Shown here: positions 26,350 to 35,964 of the stretch, in pieces
How positions within the stretch are numbered: the stretch's first letter is position 1
Layout of the letters: each line of letters starts with the position of its first letter
Position numbers and translations under genes: made by a program
Notes under the pieces: model-generated
What the model was told of the DNA's origin: nothing
The model's input: only the letters and a program-made list of their open reading frames with translations
Databases searched by the model: none
DNA from: Mageeibacillus indolicus UPII9-5
GTDB lineage: Bacteria > Bacillota > Clostridia > Saccharofermentanales > Fastidiosipilaceae
Reading direction: 5' to 3'
Assembly: GCF_000025225.2 (NCBI RefSeq)
Contig: NC_013895.2
Span: 558,001 to 622,000 of the forward strand
DNA length: 64,000 bases

Positions 26350-26861
26350 GGCTAGTGCAAGAATATAATACCGACTTTGCGCTTTATCCTATGTTTAGGC
26401 CGAATATTTCAACGAGCCTAATGGCTTGCTACTACAATTGGTGGTTGGTAGGCAACTGTCCGATCAAATGGTGGGACAAACATGTACTAGGTACTATGGG
26501 TGAGCGAATAATTGCTAAGTGGCTTGGCCACTGTGGTTTTGTTTTACTAGACCATAATTTAAGACTCGCTCATGGTGAAATCGATCTTGGTGTTAAACGC
26601 AATGAACTATATAGCGCAGTTGAAGTTCGTACTCGTTTGGACAGCCGGAGCAGTTTTTCGGATGACTGTTCAAAGTTGTTCCCGCCGCTCAAATTAAGTC
26701 GATGCCTGACGGCAGGAAAGTTATGGGCGAGCCGGTATAACAGCGAATTGCACAGCTTGCTGGCTGTAGCTTGTATAGTCGAGCCGGAAAATGCATTTCG
26801 CGCCGCTATTGCCATAACAGCCTTTGACTGGCTTAACGGTGAACACGCCGTGCTTAACTGA
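26343..26861 (+). CDS. yraN: YraN/UPF0102 family nuclease-like protein
   Basis: The protein has 172 residues if started at ATG 26343, which overlaps the rnhB stop. The UPF0102 core starts near residue 49 (LGTMGERIIAKWLGHCGFVLLDHN) and holds the PD-(D/E)xK-like motif GEIDLG...AVEVRTR. In most homologues the catalytic lysine region reads VEVK; here it is VEVR. The first 45 or so residues are not typical, so a later start is possible. Position after rnhB is the usual one. Confidence 0.8.
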   Translation: MVRLVQEYNTDFALYPMFRPNISTSLMACYYNWWLVGNCPIKWWDKHVLGTMGERIIAKWLGHCGFVLLDHNLRLAHGEIDLGVKRNELYSAVEVRTRLDSRSSFSDDCSKLFPPLKLSRCLTAGKLWASRYNSELHSLLAVACIVEPENAFRAAIAITAFDWLNGEHAVLN

Positions 26862-26994
26862 TATCCTCCGCAGAGGGTGGCAGGCAGTTGACAGCTGACC
26901 GGCACCTATGCGCAACGGATGTTCGGCTTGTTTTGCGTAGGGTGTATTCTTCAACATTTGAAGGATTATTTGCTGCGTAATTGTTTAGTGCTAA

Positions 26995-27008
26995 GATGTA
27001 TATACATC
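26995..27008. promoter_or_regulatory. 14-bp palindrome, candidate GntR operator
   Basis: GATGTATATACATC is a perfect palindrome 20 nt before the GntR gene. Its core GTATATAC fits the GTNTANAC pattern known for HutC-subfamily GntR regulators, so autoregulation is likely. Confidence 0.6.
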
Positions 27009-27028
27009 ATGTTTAATTTGGAGGGCAC

Positions 27029-27784
27029 ATGGAAAAGTTGGATAAGCGCAGCAGTGTGCCGTTATATGCACAACTCAAAGAATTGCTGCAAAGGCGCATA
27101 GCCGATGCCGTCTACAGCCCTGGTGAAAAAATCCCCACCGAGCTTAAATTGTGTGAAGAGTTGGATTTGTCACGCCCTACAGTTCGCCAAGCAGTTGCGG
27201 AACTGGTGGCGGAAGGAAAACTTTATATTATTAAAGGCCGCGGGACATTTGTTACGGCAACGCCGGAATTACAAGTCATCCGTAACTACAATTCCATGGC
27301 TTTTTCAGCTTTCCGTCCACCGTTAACCGGAACAAGGCACTTTATAGACTATCGACATTTGAAGCGAATCTCGGTAGATGTGACAGCCGGATTTGGCAAA
27401 AACACGACAATTTTGCAGCAAGGCGTCTATGAGATAATTTGGTTGGATGAGTCTGAAGAAGGCAAGCCATTGGTGTACGGCAAAGCCTATATCCCGGCTG
27501 TGATATACCCTAATCTGTTGTCCCGTTTAACCAGTGACAAAGAAAGTAAAAGCGCGGTTTTATGGGACGTTCGCTCGGTAGGCACGAAAGCTCAGGCTGT
27601 ATTGGCGGTTCGACCGGCTTTAACAGATGAAGCACGGTATCTTGATATTACAAAAGCCTTTCCGGTTCTTACACATAATGCTAAGATATATAACCGTACC
27701 GGTGCAGTTTGCGAGCTGGTGGAGGCAATAATGCCGACAGATCGTTGTGCACTTATGCTTGATTTAATCAACATGAATAATTGA
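27029..27784 (+). CDS. GntR-family regulator, HutC/UTRA subfamily
   Basis: The 251-residue protein has an N-terminal winged HTH (about 1-70: SSVPLYAQLKELLQRRI, SRPTVRQAVAELVAEGKLYI, KGRGTFV) and a C-terminal UTRA ligand domain (about 90-245) in which GVYEIIWLDESEEGKP is typical. TTGGAGGG precedes the ATG. It is followed 25 bp later by a cysteine desulfurase gene, which could be a target. Ligand unknown; UTRA domains usually bind sugars, amino acids or their phosphates. Confidence 0.85.
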   Translation: MEKLDKRSSVPLYAQLKELLQRRIADAVYSPGEKIPTELKLCEELDLSRPTVRQAVAELVAEGKLYIIKGRGTFVTATPELQVIRNYNSMAFSAFRPPLTGTRHFIDYRHLKRISVDVTAGFGKNTTILQQGVYEIIWLDESEEGKPLVYGKAYIPAVIYPNLLSRLTSDKESKSAVLWDVRSVGTKAQAVLAVRPALTDEARYLDITKAFPVLTHNAKIYNRTGAVCELVEAIMPTDRCALMLDLINMNN

Positions 27785-27808
27785 ATCAACAGGATAAATC
27801 GAGGGGGA

Positions 27809-28972
27809 ATGAACTTGTATTTTGATCAGACTGCGTCAACTTTACCTTTGCCGGAAATTTTAGATCTATACCTTAGTTTATCGAAATCGACTTATGCCAA
27901 CCCTGCCGCTATACACAGATTGGGCTATGAGGCTGAACAGGTTATCAAACAGGCTCGCAAAGACATAGCGGAGGTGTTGCGGTGTCGTCCGGAAAATTTG
28001 TTGTTTACTTCATGCGCGACTGAATCAATAAATACCGCACTGCGCGGGGTAATCGCCGCTCATCCTCACGGCGGGCGTGATATTATTACTTGGGATATTG
28101 AACATAAAGCTACACTCAAGACCTGTGCCTACCTGGCTCAAAAAGGATACAATGTGCGCTACTTGGCAACGACAGGGGATTTGCTGCCTGATTTGAAGGA
28201 ACTGCGAACGGCGTTGAGCCGGGAAACCGCTTTGATAAGCATTTCACTGGTTAATAATGAACTAGGGTCACATCCTGATATAGCCGCAATTGTTAAGCTG
28301 CGAGACAGCTTGGCTCCCCAGGCGATAATTCATATTGATGCGGTACAAGGTTGGACAAAGCTTCCATTTTATCCACTGCAGACCGGCGTAGACTTGGCCT
28401 CTTTTTCCGGGCACAAAATATATGCGCCAAAAGGTATTGGCCTCCTCTACATAAGAAAAGGCTTGAGGATAGACCCGCTGATTCTAGGTGGTGGCCAACA
28501 AAACGGCTTGCGCAGCGGAACGGAAAATCCGGTACTATGTGCTTGCCTGGCTAGGGCAGCTCAAATACAGACCAAATCCATGGCGACTAATTTTGCCTAT
28601 GTGCAGGACTTGCACAATTTTTTGGTCGACGGACTTAATCGCGCCGGCCTCGGTTGTTGCCCGAATTTGCCGGCCAAATATTCGCCATATATATTGAATG
28701 TGTCGTTCCCGGGCGTTAATCCCGAGACTTTAGCCCATGCTCTGGCGGATAAAGAAATCTATGTAGCAACGCATTCTGCCTGCAGCTCGTCTGATAACCG
28801 TAGTCACGTTCTTGACGCGTTGCCGATTGATGAGGCACGCAAGACCTCGGCATTGCGTATAAGTTTGGCACCCGATCATGAAAAAAGTGATCTTACTGCT
28901 TTGATCGATGCCTTACGGGAAATCGTACCGAAATTACGGGTAAAATCGCAGGATAGCACATTACAACGATAA
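27809..28972 (+). CDS. Cysteine desulfurase (class V aminotransferase), first copy
   Basis: The 387-residue PLP enzyme starts MNLYFDQTASTLP after GAGGGGG. The PLP lysine lies in SFSGHKIYAPKG, the pyridine-stacking region in NNELGSHPD, and the persulfide cysteine in THSACSSSD. It would take sulfur from cysteine and pass it to an acceptor. The gene is followed by thiI, the tRNA 4-thiouridine synthase, whose dedicated NifS-like partner is commonly encoded next to it (NifZ in Bacillus). The downstream rarA-linked copy is a different paralogue. Confidence 0.88.
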   Translation: MNLYFDQTASTLPLPEILDLYLSLSKSTYANPAAIHRLGYEAEQVIKQARKDIAEVLRCRPENLLFTSCATESINTALRGVIAAHPHGGRDIITWDIEHKATLKTCAYLAQKGYNVRYLATTGDLLPDLKELRTALSRETALISISLVNNELGSHPDIAAIVKLRDSLAPQAIIHIDAVQGWTKLPFYPLQTGVDLASFSGHKIYAPKGIGLLYIRKGLRIDPLILGGGQQNGLRSGTENPVLCACLARAAQIQTKSMATNFAYVQDLHNFLVDGLNRAGLGCCPNLPAKYSPYILNVSFPGVNPETLAHALADKEIYVATHSACSSSDNRSHVLDALPIDEARKTSALRISLAPDHEKSDLTALIDALREIVPKLRVKSQDSTLQR

Positions 28973-29072
28973 CTTATCATGTGCATCATTATGACAGCTG
29001 AAAGTAAATATAAACTATATTATATAAAATCAACAACGATATAAATAGACCAATGGAGAGATGGAGATCTAA

Positions 29073-30248
29073 ATGAAGAACGAACAAATCCTGGCCCGTT
29101 TAGGGGAGATAGCGTTAAAAGGCTTGAATCGAGGCAAATTCGAACAGCGGCTGATGGCCAATCTGAAACGTCGGCTGAACAAAATCGGTGATTTCAAGGT
29201 CAAGCAAAGTCAGTCGAGAATTTGGATTGTGCCAGAGAATGAATTTGCCGATTGTGACTTGGCCTTAAAAACAGTAACTGAAGTGTTCGGTTTGGTTTCA
29301 GCTAGCAAGGTCCGAGCTTATCCGGCGACCTTAGAAGCTTTGCTGCCGGCTGCGAAAGACTATATGAACGATTATTTGAATGGCAAAGGCAATTTAAGCT
29401 TTAAAGTGGAGAGTAAGCGTGGTCTTAAGTCTTTCCCCATGACGTCACCAGAAATTTCAGCGCATTTGGGGGGATATTTGTTGGATAACTTCCCCCAGTT
29501 ATCGGTTGATGTTCATAATCCGGATTTCATACTTTATGTTGACATCCGTGATGAGCTTTGTTTATACACAGATATCGTTCCCGGGGTTAAGGGCTTGCCG
29601 ATTGGAACTTCGGGCAAGGGCTTGCTTTTACTTTCAGGCGGCATAGACAGTCCGGTTGCCGGATACATGATGGCCAGCCGCGGGATGGAATTGGAAGCTA
29701 TTTACTTCCATACTTATCCTTACACGAGTGATCGGGCCAAACAAAAAGTTATTGATTTAGCTGAGATATTGACGGATTATTGTGGACGACTGAAACTCCA
29801 TATTGTCGATTTTACTGATATTCAGCTGGCGATCAGGGACAATGCTCCGCAAGATATGATGACGATAGTCATGCGGCGTATAATGATGCGAATTGCTGAA
29901 CAGGTGGCTGTTAAAAATCAAGCGCGTTGCCTTATTACCGGCGAAAGTCTGGGACAGGTGGCCAGTCAAACCCTTGAAGCCTTGTGTACTACAGATGTTG
30001 TGGTGAATATGCCCATATTCAGGCCGTTGATAGGCACCGACAAAGATGACACGGTTAACATTTCCAAACGAATTGGAGCATTTGATACTTCAATTTTGCC
30101 TTATGAAGATTGCTGTACGGTGTTCGTTGCCCGTCATCCGCGTACGAGGCCGTCGATTAAAGTAGCTGTTGCGGCGGAAGCAAAACTCGATATTGACGCT
30201 TTGGTCGCTGAAGGTGTGAATAAAATAACTACCTTGGAACTTAACTGA
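29073..30248 (+). CDS. thiI: tRNA 4-thiouridine synthase ThiI
   Basis: The 391-residue protein has an N-terminal ferredoxin-like/THUMP region (about 1-165), a PP-loop LLLLSGGIDSPVAGYMM (about 186-202) and the ThiI signature GESLGQVASQTLEAL (about 290-304). It ends without a rhodanese domain, like most Firmicute ThiI, so sulfur must come straight from a cysteine desulfurase, matching its upstream neighbour. It makes s4U8 in tRNA and may supply sulfur to thiazole synthesis. Confidence 0.95.
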   Translation: MKNEQILARLGEIALKGLNRGKFEQRLMANLKRRLNKIGDFKVKQSQSRIWIVPENEFADCDLALKTVTEVFGLVSASKVRAYPATLEALLPAAKDYMNDYLNGKGNLSFKVESKRGLKSFPMTSPEISAHLGGYLLDNFPQLSVDVHNPDFILYVDIRDELCLYTDIVPGVKGLPIGTSGKGLLLLSGGIDSPVAGYMMASRGMELEAIYFHTYPYTSDRAKQKVIDLAEILTDYCGRLKLHIVDFTDIQLAIRDNAPQDMMTIVMRRIMMRIAEQVAVKNQARCLITGESLGQVASQTLEALCTTDVVVNMPIFRPLIGTDKDDTVNISKRIGAFDTSILPYEDCCTVFVARHPRTRPSIKVAVAAEAKLDIDALVAEGVNKITTLELN

Positions 30249-30282
30249 TACGGCGACAAAGCTGGCCGAAAGGGAGGTTTTT

Positions 30283-31584
30283 ATGCGGCAAGAACCGCTT
30301 GCTTACAGAATGGCCCCAGCATCCGTTGAGCAGTACGTCGGACAGTCGCATCTGCTTGCTCCGGGCAAATTGTTACGCCGGATGATTGATGGCGATAAAT
30401 TAAGCTCAATAATTTTGTTCGGCCCGCCCGGAACCGGCAAATCTTCGTTAGCTAAAGTTATTGCTGCGACGACCAAACTTCCATTTAAACGCCTAAATGC
30501 TGTAACTGCCGGGGTCACCGACATAAAGCAAATTATTGCTGACGCCGCCAATCCTTTGCTCACGCCGGAAGGACAGGTAATCCTCTTTATAGATGAGATT
30601 CATCGTTTCAATAAACTTCAACAAGACGCATTGCTACCGTCAGTGGAGGCCGGCTTGGTAATCTTGATCGGCGCAACCACGGAAAATCCGTATTTTGAGG
30701 TTAATAAGGCTCTGATATCGCGTGCCACGGTATTTCAACTGTTTCCGCTTTCCGAGACGGATATCTTGACTATCTTGCGGCGATCACTCACATCTGAACG
30801 TGGGCTAGCGGCGTGGCAGGCTGAGGTTGAAGAAACGGCTTTGCAGTTTATTGCCAACCACTGCAACGGGGATGCCAGAATTGCGCTCAACGCCTTGGAA
30901 TTGGCGGTTTGCTCGACTCAGCCGGATGCCGCTGGAACTTTGCACGTAACTGTCAATGATGTGGCTGAATCAATGCAACGCCGCAGCACCGCCTTTGACG
31001 CGACGGGGGAAGGGCATTATGACACGATATCCGCTTTAATTAAATCAATGCGCGGCAGTGACCCTGATGCTACGGCATATTATCTTGCCTTGGCACTTCA
31101 TGGCGGTGAAGATATTGAATTTTTGGCTAGACGCCTGGTGATCTGTGCGGCAGAAGATGTCGGACTTGCTAATCCTTCCGTGCTCACGGTAGCTGTGTCG
31201 GCTTATCAGGCTGCGGTTGCGGTAGGTATGCCGGAAGCGCGAATACCGTTGGCTGAGGCAGCTTTGCTGATCGCCACTTCACCTAAATCAAACACAGCTT
31301 ACGCAGCTATAAACGCAGCATTGAAATGTGTAGAAAATGAACGTACAGGCATTATTCCCATGCATTTGCGTAACGCCCCGATAAAAGATATGACTAAGCT
31401 CGGCTACAGCCAAGGTTATCTATATCCGCATGATTTCCCCGGAGGATATGTGGAACAGCAGTATCTGCCGGATGAGTTAAAAAACCGCATTTTTTATGAA
31501 CCGGGAAATAACGGCTATGAAGGAAAAAACATCCGCCCTATAATAAATACGAGACGAAGCGGTAAGGAGGCGCAAAATGAATAA
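30283..31584 (+). CDS. rarA: Replication-associated recombination protein RarA (MgsA)
   Basis: The 433-residue AAA+ ATPase starts [12 protein letters not shown] and has Walker [10 protein letters not shown] (about 48-56), Walker [13 protein letters not shown] and sensor [12 protein letters not shown], plus a C-terminal tetramerisation region ([24 protein letters not shown]). It acts at stalled replication forks. It ends with an 8-nt overlap into the second cysteine desulfurase gene. Confidence 0.95.
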   Translation: MRQEPLAYRMAPASVEQYVGQSHLLAPGKLLRRMIDGDKLSSIILFGPPGTGKSSLAKVIAATTKLPFKRLNAVTAGVTDIKQIIADAANPLLTPEGQVILFIDEIHRFNKLQQDALLPSVEAGLVILIGATTENPYFEVNKALISRATVFQLFPLSETDILTILRRSLTSERGLAAWQAEVEETALQFIANHCNGDARIALNALELAVCSTQPDAAGTLHVTVNDVAESMQRRSTAFDATGEGHYDTISALIKSMRGSDPDATAYYLALALHGGEDIEFLARRLVICAAEDVGLANPSVLTVAVSAYQAAVAVGMPEARIPLAEAALLIATSPKSNTAYAAINAALKCVENERTGIIPMHLRNAPIKDMTKLGYSQGYLYPHDFPGGYVEQQYLPDELKNRIFYEPGNNGYEGKNIRPIINTRRSGKEAQNE

Positions 31585-32728
31585 TAAGACGATATATTTT
31601 GATTATGCGGCTACAACGCCGATGCGAGCAGAAGTATTGGAAGAAGTAAACCGCGTGCAGTCAAAAATCTACGGAAATCCGTCTTCGGTTCACGCACTCG
31701 GCCGCGCGGCTCGCAATGAACTCGATTTGGCTAGGATAAGGGTTGCGGCGTGTCTTAATTGTCCTTCAGCCGAAATATTTTTTACCTCGGGCGGAACGGA
31801 GTCAGATAATTGGGCTATCAAAGGGGTTGCTAAAGCAAATGCTTATAAGGGTAAACATATAATAACCTCGGCAGTTGAACATCATGCGGTTTTGCATACT
31901 TGCCGTGCTTTAGCCAAAGAAGGATTTAAAATAACTTATTTGCCGGTCGATGCCTATGGAATGGTGGATCCCGGAAAACTAGAAGCGGCGATAAATGCCG
32001 AGACGATTTTGGTATCCGTTATGACGGCCAACAATGAAGTCGGGACCTTGCAGCCGATTGCTGAGATAGGCGAAATATGCCGTAAACACGGCGTGATTTT
32101 TCATACTGATGCCGTGCAGGCTGCCGGAACCCAAAGTATCGATGTCGAGAGAGATGCGATTGATCTTTGTTCGTTGAGCGGACACAAGATTTACGGCCCT
32201 AAAGGGGTTGGTTGCTTATATGTGCGCCGAGGGATAAAGATTAAAAATTTGTTGGATGGCGGTGGGCAGGAACGCACTAAACGGGCTGGAACCGAAAATC
32301 TACCGGCTATTGTCGGCATGGCGCGTGCGCTGGAACTGGCGGAAGCGGAACGAATGGAGGCTAATGCCAGGTTAAGCGCATTACAGTCAAAGTTCATCCG
32401 TCAGGTGAGTGAAGCGGTGCCGGGAGCGGTTTTGCGCGGACATCCGACTGAGCGACTGCCGAATAATATAAATTTCACTTTTGCCGGTACGGACGGAGAA
32501 GCACTTTTGTTAATGTTGGACGGTCTGGGATATTGTTGCTCGGCCGGATCGGCTTGCACGGCAGGATCGCTTGAGGCAAGTCACGTTTTGCTGGCCATGG
32601 GAATTGAAGAACAAACGGCACGCAGCTCTTTGCGCATCAGTATCGGCAAGTATACTACCGAGGAAGAGTTAAATGGCTTGGCCGAAGCCTTGCAAGCGAT
32701 CATCAAGCGTTTGCAGGAGATGAAATAA
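31577..32728 (+). CDS. Cysteine desulfurase NifS/IscS type, second copy
   Basis: The 383-residue PLP enzyme has start region IYFDYAATTPMRAEVL, PLP lysine in SLSGHKIYGPKGVG and active cysteine in CSAGSACTAGSLEASHVL, a long flexible loop as in group I IscS/NifS. AAGGAGG precedes the ATG. Its coding start lies inside the end of rarA. Usual next genes iscU or mnmA are absent here, so its acceptor (Fe-S scaffold or tRNA thiolase) is elsewhere. Confidence 0.92.
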   Translation: MNNKTIYFDYAATTPMRAEVLEEVNRVQSKIYGNPSSVHALGRAARNELDLARIRVAACLNCPSAEIFFTSGGTESDNWAIKGVAKANAYKGKHIITSAVEHHAVLHTCRALAKEGFKITYLPVDAYGMVDPGKLEAAINAETILVSVMTANNEVGTLQPIAEIGEICRKHGVIFHTDAVQAAGTQSIDVERDAIDLCSLSGHKIYGPKGVGCLYVRRGIKIKNLLDGGGQERTKRAGTENLPAIVGMARALELAEAERMEANARLSALQSKFIRQVSEAVPGAVLRGHPTERLPNNINFTFAGTDGEALLLMLDGLGYCCSAGSACTAGSLEASHVLLAMGIEEQTARSSLRISIGKYTTEEELNGLAEALQAIIKRLQEMK

Positions 32729-32749
32729 TTCGAAACATAAGGAGAAACA

Positions 32750-33388
32750 ATGCCTGAATTAGATGAAACCAAACCTTTGATTTGCGGCAATGGCTCGCAT
32801 ATCATTGTTGCGGTGGGTGACAGTATAACTTACGGTTATGGAGTGGCTGAGGAAAGAGATATCGCTTCATATCCGGCCCAACTAGTTGAATTTTTGGGTG
32901 ACGATTTTCGTAGTGTTAATTTCGGAATTTGCGGAGCTACTGCGTTGGCGCGGAGCGATCGTCCATACACGGCGACGCAGTTTTATCGGGACTCTTTGAA
33001 TGCACCAGGCGACTTACTTTTATTTATGTTAGGAACAAATGACTCGAAAGGTTTGTGCTGGCATCCAGGCGCATTTAGGTATGAATATAAACGTTTGCTG
33101 GAACAATATATCGCGGCCGTGCCAACTCGTAAGGTGGTATTAATGTTGCCGCCTAAAGTTTTTCTAACGGTTAAAGATAAGTTTTGTTGTAATGATTTCA
33201 TTATAAAATATGAAATCCCTCATATTGTTAATTCCATCGCCGCGGAGCTTTCATTACCGGTGATTGACCTATATAGCTTAACTGAGAATCGTCCGGATTG
33301 GTTCCCCGATGCTGTCCATCCTAATGTTGTGGGTAACAAAGCTATTGCCGAATACATAGGGGAAAATTTGCGGGCTAAAGGAATATAA
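32750..33388 (+). CDS. SGNH/GDSL-family hydrolase
   Basis: The 212-residue protein has no signal peptide. Block I is AVGDSITYGYG (serine nucleophile), the block II-III region gives NFGICGATA and MLGTNDSK, and block V DAVHPN carries the Asp-His pair. The fold covers esterases, thioesterases and acyl-carbohydrate deacylases, and a cytoplasmic location is likely. It follows the cysteine desulfurase by 21 bp, so it may be co-transcribed. Substrate unknown. Confidence 0.85.
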   Translation: MPELDETKPLICGNGSHIIVAVGDSITYGYGVAEERDIASYPAQLVEFLGDDFRSVNFGICGATALARSDRPYTATQFYRDSLNAPGDLLLFMLGTNDSKGLCWHPGAFRYEYKRLLEQYIAAVPTRKVVLMLPPKVFLTVKDKFCCNDFIIKYEIPHIVNSIAAELSLPVIDLYSLTENRPDWFPDAVHPNVVGNKAIAEYIGENLRAKGI

Positions 33389-33390
33389 CT

Positions 33391-33500
33391 GGACGTAGCA
33401 GCACTTACGTAGTAGCACTGACATAGTTGCACTGGACGTAGCAGCACTGTGTATCGCAAACGGAGTTGCAAATGGACCGCAAACGGAGCCGCAAATTCGC
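33391..33500. repeat. Degenerate tandem repeats, two families
   Basis: Four 14-15 nt units around ACGTAGCAGCACT fill 33391-33448. They are followed by two copies of GCAAACGGAG(T/C)(T/C)GCAAAT at about 33456-33496. They lie in the 274-bp gap after the SGNH hydrolase gene. No gene is visible there. Confidence 0.85.
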
Positions 33501-33621
33501 AATAAATTGCACTACCCATGCCACCATAAATGGCTTAACAAATATATTTTAATTTAGAAATTAAAATAATTTTAACGATTTTAAAAGAAATTTATTCATT
33601 TATGGTTGCGCTTGGCTAACT

Positions 33622-33644
33622 AATTTGTTATCATAAAACAAATT
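33622..33644. promoter_or_regulatory. Inverted repeat over the -10 region of the small AraC gene
   Basis: AATTTGTT (33622-33629) and AACAAATT (33637-33644) flank a 7-nt spacer that contains most of a possible -10, TATCAT (33629-33634). A repressor bound here would block the promoter. Confidence 0.45.
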
Positions 33645-33662
33645 GGTTGTGAGGTGAATAAT

Positions 33663-34034
33663 ATGCCTGAAAATGAAGGCGTGAAAGGCTCAGCATCGCG
33701 GCGGCTGAACGATGAAGAATTGCTGCAGGCAATAAAATTATATTTACATGATAATTATGCCCAACAATTAAACATGAAAAAAATGGCTGAACATTTTAAA
33801 GTAAGCGTATATCGTCTGCAAAATGTTTTTGCTAAAGTTGAGTCGGGTTCCATACATTCCTACATTAAAAATTACCGCTTGAAAATGGCAGCGGGATTTT
33901 TGACCGATACCGGTCTGCCAATTGGCGAAATAGCACGACGTATCGGATATGAGAGCCATAGCAAGTTCGCTAGGGCTTTTTGCCAATACAGCGGTTTTTC
34001 ACCTTTAAAATTTCGCAAGCTCAACCGGAAGTGA
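33663..34034 (+). CDS. Small AraC-type DNA-binding protein (HTH domain only)
   Basis: The 123-residue protein has ATG 33663 preferred, with GAGGTG 7 nt upstream. Nearly the whole protein is an AraC HTH: LNMKKMAEHFKVSVYRLQNVF and IGEIARRIGYESHSKFARAF, ending FSPLKFRKLNRK. No ligand domain is present, as in SoxS/MarA-type activators. Regulation would therefore be through its amount. No target operon is evident. Confidence 0.82.
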   Translation: MPENEGVKGSASRRLNDEELLQAIKLYLHDNYAQQLNMKKMAEHFKVSVYRLQNVFAKVESGSIHSYIKNYRLKMAAGFLTDTGLPIGEIARRIGYESHSKFARAFCQYSGFSPLKFRKLNRK

Positions 34035-34107
34035 CGGAAAATTTCCTGTGCTTTACTTCACTTCAACGTTGTTGCATCATGTTTTTATGCTTGATATATG
34101 ATATATT

Positions 34108-35091
34108 CTATAATCCACTGACTGTATAATCTGGAGAAATTTTGAAGGTGCGCCGTTTCAATTCAGTCAATCCGGCCGGTAAGTCGTTGCCGAACATTAA
34201 AGTGGTGGCAAATAACTGCTGCTTATTTAGTTTACCGCCGTGCTTATTTTTGAACTGTGAGTTGAACTCGTTACGACCATATTTGCCGTCACCTAGAATC
34301 GGGTGACCAATGTGAGCTAGATGGGCTCTTATTTGGTGCGTACGGCCAGTGACCAACTCGACCTCAAGCTCGGATATTGGTTCGCCATCTGCGGCTAATG
34401 CCGTAAAAATATGTAAAACTCGATAGCGGGTACAGATCGGCAAATCATCGGCTTGCTGTTCATCATGAATGAAAACCTCGTCCGAATTGGCCGGCTTTTC
34501 CCAGAACGCATTCAATTCATGCATGGAATCTCCGTCGCTGATATACACATCTCGACCTATATCTGGAATACCACGTACTAAGCAGCGATAACGTTTAATA
34601 ACTTGTTGTTCTGCCAAGGCCTCATTTATTTTGCCCAAAGTAACTTTATTTTTGGCAACAAGAACAAGGCCACCGGTGTTACGGTCAAGGCGGTGACACA
34701 GTGTAAGATTTTCATCATTATAATCTGCCCGTAACTTTTCGATTAAGGTGCTGTGCGGTGGGGTATTTTTGCCGGGGTGAACAGTCAGTCCCTGCGGCTT
34801 ATTGATTAAAATTATATTTTTATCTTCATACACCACCGTATAAGATGGAAGCTGATTTTTACGATCCGTATTATCGGAAGCCTGCGCTAATACTTCATCT
34901 TTAACATAAATTCGTAATGTCTGGCCAGCTTCTGCCGTAACATCGTTTTTTAGCCGTTTACCGTCAAGCATTAGATCTTTGTTACGTAAAGCCTTTTGAA
35001 AAATATAGGCCGGAACGGTTGGATACAGTGTTGTCAATATCCGAACGACTTTTTTCCCGGATTGTTCGTTATTTATAATAAATTCTCTCAT
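34108..35091 (-). CDS. RluA-family pseudouridine synthase
   Basis: The 327-residue protein has an N-terminal S4 RNA-binding domain (about 10-65: VPAYIFQKALRNKDLMLDGKR) and a catalytic domain with the family motif CHRLDRNTGGLVLVAKN, where the Asp is the nucleophile. GRTHQIRAHLAHIGHPILGD is the second signature. It is most like RluC/RluD-type enzymes that act on 23S rRNA, but the exact uridine cannot be assigned. Single gene, divergent from mtnN. Confidence 0.92.
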   Translation of the reverse strand: MREFIINNEQSGKKVVRILTTLYPTVPAYIFQKALRNKDLMLDGKRLKNDVTAEAGQTLRIYVKDEVLAQASDNTDRKNQLPSYTVVYEDKNIILINKPQGLTVHPGKNTPPHSTLIEKLRADYNDENLTLCHRLDRNTGGLVLVAKNKVTLGKINEALAEQQVIKRYRCLVRGIPDIGRDVYISDGDSMHELNAFWEKPANSDEVFIHDEQQADDLPICTRYRVLHIFTALAADGEPISELEVELVTGRTHQIRAHLAHIGHPILGDGKYGRNEFNSQFKNKHGGKLNKQQLFATTLMFGNDLPAGLTELKRRTFKISPDYTVSGL

Positions 35092-35274
35092 TTTTACCTC
35101 TCCGACTGGTCTCCCAGCACTGCATAGCTTTAAAAATACAGATAGCGTAAAATTTCGGCAGATCTATATCAGAATAAGTATAAAGTAAAAAACTTTTTTT
35201 GCCTACAGGCTTGCAAGCTTATTTCTTGAGGTGATACGATAAAAGCAAAATTTTTTATAGATGTGAGGGATACA

Positions 35275-35964
35275 ATGATCGCAATAATTGGTGCAATGCA
35301 AGAAGAAGTTACGGCTTTACGTGAATTGATGACTGATGTCACCGAAAAAACTACTCCAATAAGTGAAGTGCTACTAGGAAAACTTGCCGGACAGGAAGTA
35401 ATTGTTGCTCAGAGCGGTATCGGAAAAGTGCAGGCGGCTTTGCAGGCGGCTTATTTGCTCAGTAACTATGAGATTGAGGGTATTGTCAATATTGGTTCGG
35501 CCGGCGGTTTGCGAGCTGACGAGGAAGTTGGCGATATTGTAGTCGGCACTTCCACTACATATTATGACTTGCTGTTCGATTCGGCTCATCCGAGAAAGGG
35601 ACTTGAGCCTTATACCTTTACAACGGATGCCAGCTGGCTCAAATGCATGGTTAAGGTTTTGTCTGATTTGAACCTCCCTTATCGCCAAGGCGAAATTGTA
35701 ACCGGGGATCAATTTATTTCGACAGATGAGCAGCTCAAAACTATACTTAGCCGTTGCCCGGAGGCGATAGCGGTAGAGATGGAGGGCTGTGCCATAGCTC
35801 AGGTCGCAGCGGCATGGAAAAAGCCTTCAATAATTATTCGTTCATTGTCAGATATAACGGTGCGGGAAGGTAATGAAACCGATTTCCAAAAATATCTGGT
35901 TAAGGCTTCCAAAAATTCGGCCAAGGCTTGTCGGCGTTTTATAGAGGAACTTGCTAAATTTTAA
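35275..35964 (+). CDS. mtnN: 5'-methylthioadenosine/S-adenosylhomocysteine nucleosidase
   Basis: The 229-residue protein has ATG 35275 with GAGGG 5 nt upstream. Catalytic features are IGAMQEEV at the start (Glu12-type acid), VNIGSAGGL, GDQFIS and VEMEGCAIAQVA, the ribose-binding Met-Glu pair, and RSLSDI with the catalytic Asp. It cleaves SAH and MTA made by AdoMet-using enzymes, of which this window holds several (TrmD, RlmN). Confidence 0.95.
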   Translation: MIAIIGAMQEEVTALRELMTDVTEKTTPISEVLLGKLAGQEVIVAQSGIGKVQAALQAAYLLSNYEIEGIVNIGSAGGLRADEEVGDIVVGTSTTYYDLLFDSAHPRKGLEPYTFTTDASWLKCMVKVLSDLNLPYRQGEIVTGDQFISTDEQLKTILSRCPEAIAVEMEGCAIAQVAAAWKKPSIIIRSLSDITVREGNETDFQKYLVKASKNSAKACRRFIEELAKF

